Source of the DNA: Ruminococcaceae bacterium UBA945
GTDB taxonomy: Bacteria > Bacillota > Clostridia > Oscillospirales > Acutalibacteraceae
Assembly: GCA_002293315.1 (NCBI GenBank)
Contig: DBCZ01000088.1
Location: 28,981 to 44,024 of the forward strand
Reading direction: 5' to 3'
Length of the DNA stretch: 15,044 nt
Numbering within the stretch: position 1 is the first letter of the stretch; each line of letters begins with the position of its first letter. Below, piece by piece: positions 5,701 to 13,763 of the stretch. The notes below the pieces were generated by a model. The model was given only the letters and a program-made list of their open reading frames with translations. It was not told where the DNA came from and ran no database searches. Position numbers and translations under genes: made by a program.

Positions 5701-7919
5701 AGGCTCTCCTGCGCTGTTTCCTCCAGAAGAAATTGTAAAAGGCCTGTATAGCGCCTTGTTTTCCTGTCATTTTCAACCATCATCGCAATTTTCTGCCTGC
5801 TGCCGACGAGGATAAGCAAATGCTTCGCGCGGGTGACGGCTGTGTAGAAAAGGTTGCGGTATGTGAGCTGCGGCGGGGTGTCTATGACGGGTATGATGAC
5901 GGCGGTAAACTCGTTACCCTGACTTTTGTGCACCGTTACGGCATATGCAAGCTCCAGCTCCGACGCGGCGTTTTCATAGGTGTAGGTCACCTCTTTATCA
6001 TCGACGTTGACGATAATCACGCCGCCGGCCTTGTCAATTGCCATGATTATGCCGATATCGCCGTTGAAGACGCCCTCGCCTGAAGTGCCGTCAGCCCTTG
6101 TCCACGGCAGGTTATAGTCATTGCGTATCTGCATGACCTTATCCCCTGTGCGGAAAACGCTTCCTCCCAGCTTTGCTTCCGCTTTGCCGCTTCCCGCGGG
6201 GTTTATCACCTCTCGTAAGCGCTTATTGAGCTCAACTGTACCTATTTCACCCTTTCTTCCGGGGCAGAGGATTTGTATATCGGCAGTCGGCGAATACTGA
6301 TAGCTTTTCGGCAGCCGCTGCGAGGCAAGCGAAACGATGAGACTCGCCGCTTCAGTAATCTCATTCTGCGGCATGAAAAAGAAATCGCTGTCGCGCCGCT
6401 CTAAATCGGGCATTTGCCCCTCGACGATTTTATGCGCGTTGGTGACAATCAAGCTTGACATTGCCTGACGGAAAATCTCCTTGAGCTCAATCGTGTCAAA
6501 CATCCTTGAGGCAATTAAATCCCCGAGCGTGTTCCCTGCGCCGACCGACGGAAGCTGGTCGCTGTCGCCGACGAAAATCATGCGGCAGGACATCGGCAGG
6601 GCGCGCAGAACGCTTTCAAACACATATGTGTCCACCATTGAGAGCTCATCGATTACGATGCAGTCGCATTCAAGCGGGTTGCGCTCATTGCGCGTGAAGA
6701 CGGGGTTATCGTGTTCGTCCCAATCCACCTGGAGCATCCGGTGAATCGTCTTGGCCTCCTCGCCGGTCAGCTCACTCATGCGCTTGGCGGCCCTGCCCGT
6801 CGGGGCGGCAAGGAGAACGCTCTCGCCCTTCTCCTTGAGCATCTGGATTATCGCGTTGAGGGTCGTTGTTTTGCCCGTGCCGGGCCCGCCGGTGAGAATG
6901 AGGATGCCCTTTTCCAGCGCGGCCTTTATGGCCTCCTTTTGCTTCTCGGCATAGGTTATGCCCTTGCTTCGCTCGATGGCTTCAATCTCTTCATCTACGC
7001 CGCTTATCGCCTGCGGAGGATATTTCAGCATGAGCTTCATGCGCTCAGCGATATAACTCTCTTCGCGGTGCTTCTTTGGCAGAAAGAGGAAGTCCTTGCC
7101 ATTGAAATTCTCGTTTATAAGCCCGCCGCTTTCACAGAGGAGATAAATCGCGTCCTGCACGCGCTCAGTTTCTACCGTCAGCAGCTGCGCCCCCGCCTGA
7201 ATGACTTTGGAGATTGGCAGGCAGGTGTGGCCGTTATTCAGATTATGCCGCAGGACATACTGCACGCCGGCCTTCACGCGCTCAATATTCTCCGCCTCGC
7301 GCTCCATTGACTGAGCAATGGAATCGGCAATCTGAAAGCTGATTTCAATCTCGTCTGTGCAAAGGCTGTATGGGTCTTCCTGAACGCAGAGAATAGAGTC
7401 TTCGCCGTATTGCTTCCATACGACGATGGCCTCCTCCGGCGTGACGCCGTATTCTCCCAGAAATCGCATAAGCTCGCGAATTCCGTAAACCCGCTTTATA
7501 TCCTCGCTTATCTCCTTCGCCTTTTCAAGAGTGATACCCTTGATTTGCGCGAGGCGCTCGGGGTCATTCTCAATTATATCGAGCGCTTGGTCGCCAAAGG
7601 TGCCGATAATCTTATTCGCCGTGGCAGGTCCGATTCCCTTCACCGCACCTGAGGTGAGATACTTCAGCATCGCAGAGGTGGTTGCAGGGCGCGAACGCTC
7701 AAACGCACCCGCCTTGAACTGGTCGCCGAAGGTGGCGTGAGAGCTCCACTCGCCGTAAACGGTGAGATTTTCCCCAACGCTGACAAACGGGAACGCCCCC
7801 ACAACTGTTATGAGGTCGTCTCCCGCTATCATTTCAAGCACGGTATATTGATTTTTATCATTGTGATAGACGATGTTTTCCACGCTTCCCGAAAGCTCGA
7901 GAAGTCCGCTTTCCGCCAT
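5697..7919 (-). CDS. recD2: RecD2-type 5'-3' DNA helicase (RecD/TraA family, exodeoxyribonuclease V alpha-like)
   Basis: Superfamily 1B helicase of the RecD2/YrrC group, found in bacteria where it works without RecBC and is linked to repair and replication-fork maintenance. 740 residues from this start. N-terminal OB-like and helix-hairpin-helix region: VKGIGPATANKI (about 93-104) and IKGITLEKAKEI (about 126-137). Helicase motifs: Walker A LTGGPGTGKTTT (342-353), Ia APTGRAAKRM, Walker B IVIDELSMVD (421-430), III FVGDSDQLPSVGAG (449-462), IV KEIFRQA, then the C-terminal UvrD-like VTVHKSQGNEF (661-671) and YTAVTRAKHLL (692-702). ATG at 7919 is chosen because GGGAG lies 6 nt upstream. An upstream in-frame ATG at 7973 would sit inside the promoter. 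The stop overlaps the kinase start by 4 nt. The length suits RecD2 and not E. coli RecD (about 608). Confidence 0.95.
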   Translation of the reverse strand: MAESGLLELSGSVENIVYHNDKNQYTVLEMIAGDDLITVVGAFPFVSVGENLTVYGEWSSHATFGDQFKAGAFERSRPATTSAMLKYLTSGAVKGIGPATANKIIGTFGDQALDIIENDPERLAQIKGITLEKAKEISEDIKRVYGIRELMRFLGEYGVTPEEAIVVWKQYGEDSILCVQEDPYSLCTDEIEISFQIADSIAQSMEREAENIERVKAGVQYVLRHNLNNGHTCLPISKVIQAGAQLLTVETERVQDAIYLLCESGGLINENFNGKDFLFLPKKHREESYIAERMKLMLKYPPQAISGVDEEIEAIERSKGITYAEKQKEAIKAALEKGILILTGGPGTGKTTTLNAIIQMLKEKGESVLLAAPTGRAAKRMSELTGEEAKTIHRMLQVDWDEHDNPVFTRNERNPLECDCIVIDELSMVDTYVFESVLRALPMSCRMIFVGDSDQLPSVGAGNTLGDLIASRMFDTIELKEIFRQAMSSLIVTNAHKIVEGQMPDLERRDSDFFFMPQNEITEAASLIVSLASQRLPKSYQYSPTADIQILCPGRKGEIGTVELNKRLREVINPAGSGKAEAKLGGSVFRTGDKVMQIRNDYNLPWTRADGTSGEGVFNGDIGIIMAIDKAGGVIIVNVDDKEVTYTYENAASELELAYAVTVHKSQGNEFTAVIIPVIDTPPQLTYRNLFYTAVTRAKHLLILVGSRQKIAMMVENDRKTRRYTGLLQFLLEETAQESL

Positions 7920-7949
7920 GCTTTTCTCCCTTAGAATTTGATTAAGCAT

Positions 7950-7978
7950 ATTGTAGCATATTATCGTTATCAAAACAA
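7950..7978 (-). promoter_or_regulatory. promoter for recD2 and the kinase
   Basis: On the minus strand TTGTTT (7973-7978), a 17-base spacer and TACAAT (7950-7955). The -10 has one mismatch and the -35 keeps TTG. It lies about 30 nt before the recD2 ATG. The intergenic gap holds no terminator, so read-through from metK/hydrolase is also possible. Confidence 0.6.
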
Positions 7979-7997
7979 ATGTTTGCTGTTGCTTAAA

Positions 7998-8690
7998 TTA
8001 AACTATTTCTTCCCCCAGCCAACTGTCTATCACTATGGAATCCTTTTCTTCCATAAACGCATGCTCGCTGCCCTGTGATATTGTGAGCTTGCAGTGGAAT
8101 TTCTCTGCGAATTTTTCTATTTCACTCAAGTCCTGCAAATTATCTTCAGAGCCATACAGGATTGACGTCGGGCTGCTCCATTCCTCAATTGGGTGAGCCT
8201 TGACATACTGATAGTAATCCCACGAAAGAGGGTCGATGGGGTTGTCGATGATTTTCTCCCGCTCCAGCCTCTCCTCGGTAACGCCAAACCACAGCATCAT
8301 CTTTTTGACAAGATGCTCCATTTCAACTATCGGGGACATAAACAGGCATTTCCCGAAATGCTCGTTTTTGTAAGCATGCAGGCTGAAGTATGCGCCGAGG
8401 CTGCAAGCACACAGATTTATGTCTTTCCAATTTTCTTTTGCGAAGGCCAGCACTTTTTTCAAATCGGCAGGGCCGTTCCAAATGTCGCAGGCGTAGTTCG
8501 TCTCTCCCGTGCGCTCGCCGTGTTCGGGCAAATCAAAGCTCAGCACCTGATAGCCTTTTTTAACTGCTATTTTGGCAAAAGCTTCCGCACTTTCTTTATC
8601 AGACATTTTTCCATGCACATGAATGTATATCTTATCGGCCTCGCTTCCCCAAAGAAGGGCAGGTATGCCGTCTATTTTGAGTTTTTGCAT
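7998..8690 (-). CDS. alpha/beta-fold hydrolase
   Basis: A 230-residue alpha/beta hydrolase with a full candidate triad: nucleophile S97 in the elbow CACSLGAY (94-101), acid D183 in YGSEDNL (179-185) and H210 in GSEHAFM (207-213). An HVHG oxyanion-type motif (24-27) follows the first strand, and LSFDLPEHGER (50-60) is typical of acyl-transferring or esterase-type members. The elbow reads A-C-S-L-G where most members have G-x-S-x-G, a tolerated change seen in some esterases. There is no signal peptide, so it is cytosolic. The substrate is unknown. Its start lies 19 nt inside the end of metK in another frame, with a GAGAGGA ribosome site, so it is almost certainly cotranscribed with metK and thus under the SAM-I riboswitch. 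That placement may be operon drift rather than function. Confidence 0.88.
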   Translation of the reverse strand: MQKLKIDGIPALLWGSEADKIYIHVHGKMSDKESAEAFAKIAVKKGYQVLSFDLPEHGERTGETNYACDIWNGPADLKKVLAFAKENWKDINLCACSLGAYFSLHAYKNEHFGKCLFMSPIVEMEHLVKKMMLWFGVTEERLEREKIIDNPIDPLSWDYYQYVKAHPIEEWSSPTSILYGSEDNLQDLSEIEKFAEKFHCKLTISQGSEHAFMEEKDSIVIDSWLGEEIV

Positions 8691-9868
8691 ATCCTCTCTA
8701 TCTCCTTTTTAAGTTCTTCCGTTTTATTCGTCTTCTCCCACGCAACATTCAGATCCTCACGCCCCATATGGCCGTATGCTGCAAGCGGGAGATATTTCAT
8801 TTCGAGCAGCCTCAGCTCTTTGATTATCGCGGCAGGGCGGAGGTCGAAGACCTCTTTCACGGCCTGCGAGAGGACTTCTTCATTGACCGCTCCCGTACCG
8901 AACGTCTCCACCATTACCGAGACAGGATGTGCGACGCCGATGGCATAGGCTATCTCCACCTCGCATTTCCTCGCAAGCCCCGCCGCGACGATGTTTTTCG
9001 CTATCTTTCTCGCCATGTATGCGGCAGAGCGGTCTACCTTCGTCGGGTCTTTGCCCGAAAAAGCGCCGCCGCCGTGACGCCCGTATCCGCCGTATGTATC
9101 CACAATGATTTTTCTGCCTGTGAGGCCGCTGTCTCCGGCGGGCCCGCCTATGACGAAGCGCCCGGTCGGGTTGATATAGAACTTCGTATTTGCGTCAAGC
9201 AAGCTTGCAGGAATGATGGGTCTTACCACTTTTTCAAGCAAGTCTGCTCTGATTTGCCCGGGCGAAACCTCCTCATTGTGCTGTGTGGAAATTACGATTG
9301 CGTCGATTCTTTTAACTGCGTCTCCGTCATATTCCACCGTCACCTGCGTTTTTCCGTCCGGGCGGAGATACGGCAGTGTGGCATCTTTTCTCACCCTGGC
9401 AAGCTGCTTTGCGAGTTTATGTGAAAGTGAAATCGCCAGCGGCATGAGCTCCTCGGTCTCATCGCAGGCAAAACCGAACATCATGCCTTGGTCGCCCGCA
9501 CCGATATTGCTTTCCTGCTCTTTATCGCCGTCCTTCGTTTCAAGCGACTCGTTCACGCCCATCGCTATGTCGGGCGACTGACTGTCAATTGAAATTGTGA
9601 CGGCGCAGGAGTTGCCGTCAAAGCCGAGCGCGGGATTATTGTACCCGATGGAATTCACCACACCGCGCACGATTGCCTGAATATCGACGTAGCAGTCCGT
9701 GGTTATCTCTCCCATGATATGGATTTGCCCGGTGGTTGCCGTCGTTTCACAGGCGACATGCGCTTTTTTGTCCAGCTCGAGAATCGCATCCAGAACCGCG
9801 TCTGAGATTTGGTCACAGATTTTATCCGGGTGTCCCTCCGTTACTGACTCTGATGTGAATAATTTCAT
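8672..9868 (-). CDS. metK: S-adenosylmethionine synthetase
   Basis: Makes SAM from methionine and ATP, releasing phosphate and pyrophosphate; cytosolic, usually tetrameric. 398 residues, normal length. Signatures: TEGHPDKICDQISDA (10-24), with the ATP-binding histidine and metal-binding acidic residue; the first PROSITE signature region GAGDQGMMFGFA (123-134); GPAGDSGLTGRK (242-253); and the glycine-rich second signature GGGAFSGKDPTKVDRSA (266-282). The ATG at 9868 follows AGGAGG 6 nt upstream. A longer in-frame start at 9916 would lie across the riboswitch terminator and is rejected. Control is by the SAM-I riboswitch at 9936-10045 with terminator 9902-9927, classic end-product repression. 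The alpha/beta hydrolase overlaps its 3' end. Confidence 0.98.
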   Translation of the reverse strand: MKLFTSESVTEGHPDKICDQISDAVLDAILELDKKAHVACETTATTGQIHIMGEITTDCYVDIQAIVRGVVNSIGYNNPALGFDGNSCAVTISIDSQSPDIAMGVNESLETKDGDKEQESNIGAGDQGMMFGFACDETEELMPLAISLSHKLAKQLARVRKDATLPYLRPDGKTQVTVEYDGDAVKRIDAIVISTQHNEEVSPGQIRADLLEKVVRPIIPASLLDANTKFYINPTGRFVIGGPAGDSGLTGRKIIVDTYGGYGRHGGGAFSGKDPTKVDRSAAYMARKIAKNIVAAGLARKCEVEIAYAIGVAHPVSVMVETFGTGAVNEEVLSQAVKEVFDLRPAAIIKELRLLEMKYLPLAAYGHMGREDLNVAWEKTNKTEELKKEIERICKNSK

Positions 9869-9901
9869 GCTTTGCCTCCTTGTTATTCGAAAATTGCACT
9901 T

Positions 9902-9927
9902 AAAAAATCCTCCCATAAGAGAGGATT
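9902..9927 (-). terminator. riboswitch-controlled terminator before metK
   Basis: In the transcript, AAUCCUC, an 8-nt loop and GAGGAUU are followed by a U-run (stem arms 9921-9927 and 9906-9912, U-run 9902-9905 and on). It sits between the SAM-I aptamer and the metK ribosome site. Part of its 5' arm and loop (9917-9924, RNA CCUCUCUU) can instead pair with AAGAUGAGG (9935-9943) with a single bulged U, which is the antiterminator. Confidence 0.92.
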
Positions 9928-9935
9928 ATACAAAC

Positions 9936-10045
9936 CTCATCTTCCGGTTAACACCGCAGGATTTAGCACCCGACAATTGCGTCTTCTACGCAATCGTCTG
10001 GTTGCCGGGCTTCACAGGGCCTGTCCCTCCGCCACTCTTGATGAG
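9936..10045 (-). promoter_or_regulatory. SAM-I (S-box) riboswitch
   Basis: Read on the minus strand, the region follows the S-box layout. P1 is CUCAUC (10040-10045) with GAUGAG (9936-9941). The kink-turn and core follow (AAGAGUGGCGGAGGGAC, then GGCCC and GAAGCCCGGCAACC). P3 is long (GACGAUUGCGU with ACGCAAUUGUC). J3/4-P4 reads GGUGCUAAAUCC, followed by the closing GGAAGAUGAGG. These invariant strings identify class I rather than SAM-II or SAM-III. SAM binding should hold P1 closed and allow terminator 9902-9927 to form, shutting off metK and the overlapping hydrolase gene. Without SAM, the 3' strand of P1 joins the antiterminator. Confidence 0.97.
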
Positions 10046-10066
10046 CAATATTCAATTGTTGAGTAT

Positions 10067-10095
10067 ATTATAGCAGAGCACAGATAAAAGTGCAA
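10067..10095 (-). promoter_or_regulatory. promoter for metK
   Basis: A perfect TATAAT (10067-10072, minus strand) stands 17 bases from TTGCAC (10090-10095), a -35 keeping TTG. The start site would fall near 10060, about 15 nt before the riboswitch P1. The -35 lies directly next to the T-run of the tuf terminator, so the two transcription units meet with no spacer. Confidence 0.7.
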
Positions 10096-10096
10096 G

Positions 10097-10135
10097 AAAA
10101 AAACACCCATCACATGCGAAGCTTGTGATGGGTGT
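10097..10135 (-). terminator. str operon terminator after tuf
   Basis: A perfect 12-bp stem ACACCCATCACA / TGTGATGGGTGT (10103-10135) with a 9-nt loop is followed by TTTTTTT. It begins 13 nt after the tuf stop codon. A very strong intrinsic terminator. Confidence 0.95.
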
Positions 10136-10147
10136 AAATGTTTTTGC

Positions 10148-11347
10148 TTAGTTGATGCCTGAAACGACGCCTGAACCGACTGTGCGTCCGCCCTCGCGGA
10201 TAGCGAAACGAAGACCCTCTTCAATGGCGATAGGTGTGATGAGCTCAACGCTCATTTCTACGTTGTCGCCGGGCATGCACATTTCTGTTCCATCAGGAAG
10301 AGAAACCACGCCTGTAACGTCTGTTGTTCTGAAATAGAACTGCGGACGATAGTTGTTGAAGAAAGGTGTGTGACGGCCGCCCTCATCCTTGGAAAGGATG
10401 TAGACAGAGCCCTTAAACTTCGTGTGCGGCTTAATTGAGCCGGGCTTAGCCAGAACCTGGCCGCGCTCAATCTCGTCTCTCTGAACACCACGGAGAAGCG
10501 CGCCGACGTTGTCGCCTGCCTCAGCGTAATCAAGAGTTTTGCGGAACATCTCCATGCTTGTGACGACGATCTTTCTGAGCTCTTCGGTGAGACCGACAAG
10601 CTCAACCTCGTCGCCTGCGTTGAGGCGTCCTCTTTCCACTCTGCCGGTTGCAACTGTTCCGCGGCCGGAGATGGTCATGGTGTCTTCAACAGGCATGAGG
10701 AAAGGCATATCGCTCTTTCTCTCCGGTGTGGGAATGAACTCGTCAACCGCGTGCATGAGCTCGTGAATGCACTTATACTCCGGCACAGAAGACTCTGTAG
10801 CCGCAGACTCAAGAACCTTCAAGGCCGAACCGCGGATAACAGGCGTATCATCGCCCGGGAAGTCATACTCGCTGAGGAGGTCACGAATTTCCATCTCGAC
10901 GAGGTCAAGAAGCTCTGCATCGTCAACCTGGTCGCACTTATTCATGAAAACCACGATGTGAGGCACGCCAACCTGACGCGCGAGAACAATGTGCTCTCTT
11001 GTCTGCGGCATCGGGCCGTCAGCAGCTGAAACAACGAGGATAGCACCATCCATCTGCGCCGCTCCCGTAATCATGTTCTTAACATAGTCAGCGTGACCGG
11101 GGCAGTCAACGTGCGCATAGTGGCGCGCGTCTGTCTCGTATTCAACGTGTGCTGTGTTGATTGTGATTCCGCGTTCTCTCTCTTCAGGTGCCTTGTCTAT
11201 GGAAGCATAATCCATATAATCGGCTTCCCCTTCGATATTGAGAACCTTGGTGATAGCCGCTGTAAGCGTGGTTTTTCCGTGGTCAACGTGACCAATCGTA
11301 CCGATGTTAACATGCGGTTTGCTGCGTTCAAATTTTGCCTTTCCCAT
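10148..11347 (-). CDS. tuf: translation elongation factor Tu
   Basis: GTPase that delivers aminoacyl-tRNA to the ribosome. 399 residues from ATG 11347, a normal Firmicute length. G1 GHVDHGKT (19-26), effector loop RGITINTAHVEY (59-70), G3 DCPGH (81-85), G4 NKCD (136-139), G5 region GSALK. Domains II and III follow with GRGTVATGRVERG and the conserved C-terminal GGRTVGSGVV. The start is fixed by an AGGGGG site and the universal MGKAKFER beginning. An in-frame ATG at 11395 adds 16 unlikely residues and is rejected. Last gene of the str operon; it also has its own promoter (11401-11429), as expected for a protein needed in excess. A strong terminator follows. Confidence 0.99.
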   Translation of the reverse strand: MGKAKFERSKPHVNIGTIGHVDHGKTTLTAAITKVLNIEGEADYMDYASIDKAPEERERGITINTAHVEYETDARHYAHVDCPGHADYVKNMITGAAQMDGAILVVSAADGPMPQTREHIVLARQVGVPHIVVFMNKCDQVDDAELLDLVEMEIRDLLSEYDFPGDDTPVIRGSALKVLESAATESSVPEYKCIHELMHAVDEFIPTPERKSDMPFLMPVEDTMTISGRGTVATGRVERGRLNAGDEVELVGLTEELRKIVVTSMEMFRKTLDYAEAGDNVGALLRGVQRDEIERGQVLAKPGSIKPHTKFKGSVYILSKDEGGRHTPFFNNYRPQFYFRTTDVTGVVSLPDGTEMCMPGDNVEMSVELITPIAIEEGLRFAIREGGRTVGSGVVSGIN

Positions 11348-11400
11348 TGGAAGTTTCCCCCTTTTATTCTGTAAAAAATTATTTTCGGATTTCAAAGCAT

Positions 11401-11429
11401 ATCATAACAAAGATATGTTAAAAAATCAA
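11401..11429 (-). promoter_or_regulatory. internal promoter for tuf
   Basis: On the minus strand TTGATT (11424-11429), 17 bases, TATGAT (11401-11406). It lies in the AT-rich 96-nt gap between fusA and tuf. No terminator separates the two genes, so tuf is probably made both from this promoter and by read-through. Confidence 0.72.
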
Positions 11430-11443
11430 GTTTATTTTGTGAA

Positions 11444-13537
11444 TTAGTCCTTTTTGCCTCTTGAGCTGATGATGGCCTCTGAAACGGATTTCGGAACTTC
11501 GGCATAACGTGCCGGCTCCATCGTATACTGGCCTCTGCCCTGCGTTTTAGAGCGCATATCCGTGGCATAGCCGAACATCTCCGAAAGCGGCACTTCGCTG
11601 TTCACCTGCTGAGCGCCCGGAAGAGCGTCCATGCCGAGAATCATTCCGCGGCGGCCGTTCAAGTCTCCGATGACATCGCCCATGTATTCCTCCGGCGTGA
11701 TGACCGTGACCTTCATAATCGGCTCAAGGAGAACCGGGTCAGCCTTTCTCGCGGCCTCTTTGAAAGCCATTGAGCCGGCGATTTTGAATGCCATTTCGGA
11801 TGAGTCTACCTCATGATATGAGCCGTCATACAACGTAACCTTCACGTCAACCATATTATATCCGGCAAGCACGCCCGAGAGCATCGCGCCTTGAATTCCC
11901 TGGTCAACCGCGGGGATATATTCCTTCGGAATAGTTCCGCCGACGATAGAATTGACAAACTCATAGCCCTTATCCGGATTCGGCTCAATGCGAATCTTAA
12001 CATGGCCGTATTGTCCCTTACCGCCTGACTGGCGAGCATACTTCGTATCTGATTCGCTGTTCTTGCGGATTGTCTCTTTATACGCAACTTGCGGCTTACC
12101 GACATTCGCCTCGACCTTGAATTCGCGGAGCAAGCGGTCAACGATGATTTCGAGGTGCAGCTCGCCCATTCCGGCGATTATCGTCTGGCCTGTTTCCTCG
12201 TCTGTGTAGGCCTTGAAGGTCGGGTCTTCCTCGGCGAGCTTCGCCAAAGCAATGCCCATCTTCTCCTGGCCCGCCTTGGTCTTAGGCTCGATGGCGACGC
12301 GGATAACCGGCTCAGGGAACTCCATTGATTCAAGGACTATCGGCTTTCTCTCATCGCAAAGCGTGTCGCCCGTAGTAACGGTCTTGAGGCCGACTGCGGC
12401 GGCGATGTCGCCCGAATAAACGATATCGATGTCTTGACGGTGATTCGCGTGCATCTGCACGATTCTTCCGATTCTCTCATTGTTATCCTTAACCGAGTTA
12501 TAGACGGTTGAGCCGGACTTCAACGAGCCTGAATACACACGGAAGAACGTGAGCTTGCCCACGAACGGGTCTGTGGCAATCTTGAATGCCAACGCCGAGA
12601 ACGGCGCGTCGTCTGAGGATTCTCTCACATCTTCTGCCTCCGTATTGGGGTTTATGCCCTTAATCGGAGGAATATCAAGCGGCGAGGGCATATACTCGAC
12701 GATTGCGTCAAGCAGCTTCTGCACACCCTTATTCTTATAAGACGTGCCGCAAAGCACCGGCACCATCTGGTTTGCGATTGTCGCCTTTCTTATGCAGGCC
12801 TTAATCTCATCAATTGTCAGCTCTTCGCCGCCGAGATATTTGTCAAGCAAAACATCGTCCTGCTCGGCTACGTTCTCAACGAGCGCCGCGCGGTATTCCT
12901 GCGCTTTATCGAGCATATCGGCGGGAATCTCCTCAACGCTTATATCCTTGCCGAGGTCATCCTTATAGATATATGCCTGCATCTCGATGAGGTCAATCAT
13001 ACCCTTGAAGGACTCTTCGCTTCCAATGGGAAGCTGAAGCGGAACCGCGTTGCACTTGAGGCGATCCTTCATCATCTGGACGACGCGATAAAAATCGGCG
13101 CCCATGATATCCATCTTATTGATATACGCCATGCGCGGAACACCGTATTCCTCCGCCTGACGCCACACTGTCTCACTCTGCGGTTCAACGCCGCCCTTGG
13201 CGCAGAAAACCGTAACAGAGCCGTCGAGAACACGAAGCGAACGCTCGACCTCTACCGTGAAATCAACGTGACCGGGAGTGTCGATGATATTGACGCGGTT
13301 ATCGTTGCCGTTCTTGTCCTTCCAGAAGCAGGTGGTAGCCGCAGAGGTGATTGTGATGCCCCTCTCCTGCTCCTGCTCCATCCAGTCCATTGTGGCGGCG
13401 CCGTCATGCGTCTCTCCGATTTTATAGTTGATTCCAGTGTAGAACAGGATACGCTCGGTCGTCGTCGTCTTTCCGGCGTCGATGTGAGCCATAATGCCTA
13501 TGTTTCTTGTAAGTTCCAGTGGTACTTGTCTGGACAT
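11444..13537 (-). CDS. fusA: translation elongation factor G
   Basis: GTPase that drives translocation and, with ribosome recycling factor, ribosome recycling. 697 residues, normal for bacterial EF-G. G1 AHIDAGKT (17-24), effector RGITITSAATT (59-69), G3 DTPGHVDF (86-93), G4 NKMD (140-143). The later domains II-V are intact, including ITPEEYMGDVIGDLNGRRGM and the C-terminal GRGQYTMEPARYAEVP region. The ATG at 13537 follows GGAGG at 5-6 nt. A longer TTG start at 13549 would place the ribosome site inside the coding region and is rejected. Third gene of the str operon. The gap to rpsG is filled mostly by the repeat element 13567-13763. No separate promoter is evident, so it depends on the rpsL promoter. 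Confidence 0.99.
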   Translation of the reverse strand: MSRQVPLELTRNIGIMAHIDAGKTTTTERILFYTGINYKIGETHDGAATMDWMEQEQERGITITSAATTCFWKDKNGNDNRVNIIDTPGHVDFTVEVERSLRVLDGSVTVFCAKGGVEPQSETVWRQAEEYGVPRMAYINKMDIMGADFYRVVQMMKDRLKCNAVPLQLPIGSEESFKGMIDLIEMQAYIYKDDLGKDISVEEIPADMLDKAQEYRAALVENVAEQDDVLLDKYLGGEELTIDEIKACIRKATIANQMVPVLCGTSYKNKGVQKLLDAIVEYMPSPLDIPPIKGINPNTEAEDVRESSDDAPFSALAFKIATDPFVGKLTFFRVYSGSLKSGSTVYNSVKDNNERIGRIVQMHANHRQDIDIVYSGDIAAAVGLKTVTTGDTLCDERKPIVLESMEFPEPVIRVAIEPKTKAGQEKMGIALAKLAEEDPTFKAYTDEETGQTIIAGMGELHLEIIVDRLLREFKVEANVGKPQVAYKETIRKNSESDTKYARQSGGKGQYGHVKIRIEPNPDKGYEFVNSIVGGTIPKEYIPAVDQGIQGAMLSGVLAGYNMVDVKVTLYDGSYHEVDSSEMAFKIAGSMAFKEAARKADPVLLEPIMKVTVITPEEYMGDVIGDLNGRRGMILGMDALPGAQQVNSEVPLSEMFGYATDMRSKTQGRGQYTMEPARYAEVPKSVSEAIISSRGKKD

Positions 13538-13566
13538 AAATTCCTCCAAATTTTATTGACTGCAAT

Positions 13567-13763
13567 GTAGTTGACGTATTGCGTTGCAATGCGGGGCGGC
13601 TTGTCATAATAAACAAAGCTGCTTATGCCCTCGCTGAGAACGCTCGGGTTGTCGACGTATTGCTTCGCAATGCGGGGCGGCTTGCCATAATGAACAAAAC
13701 TGCTTATGCCCTCGCTGAGAACGCTCGGGTTGTCGACGAATTGCTTCGCAATGCGTCAACTAC
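13567..13763. repeat. intergenic element: 81-bp tandem repeats bounded by inverted repeats
   Basis: Two full 81-bp units (13573-13653 and 13654-13734) differ at about 5 positions, and a partial third unit begins at 13735. The whole is bounded by 16-17-bp inverted repeats: GTAGTTGACGTATTGC at 13567-13582 and its complement GCAATGCGTCAACTAC at 13748-13763, with one mismatch (a G-U pair in RNA). Each unit opens with a small palindrome of the form ATTGC-nnn-GCAAT. The right end coincides with the last base of the rpsG stop codon. No target-site duplication is visible. The period is divisible by three, so it stays open in some frames, but no reading frame looks like a protein. It resembles a small dispersed intergenic repeat (REP or MITE-like). 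That it is mobile is inference. Confidence 0.85.

Noticed and set aside
9869..9916. Longer metK start at 9916
   Set aside because: It would translate through the riboswitch terminator; ATG 9868 has an AGGAGG site and matches the universal MetK N-terminus.
13567..13763. Possible CRISPR array
   Set aside because: The units are contiguous 81-bp copies with no variable spacers, and no cas gene is nearby.
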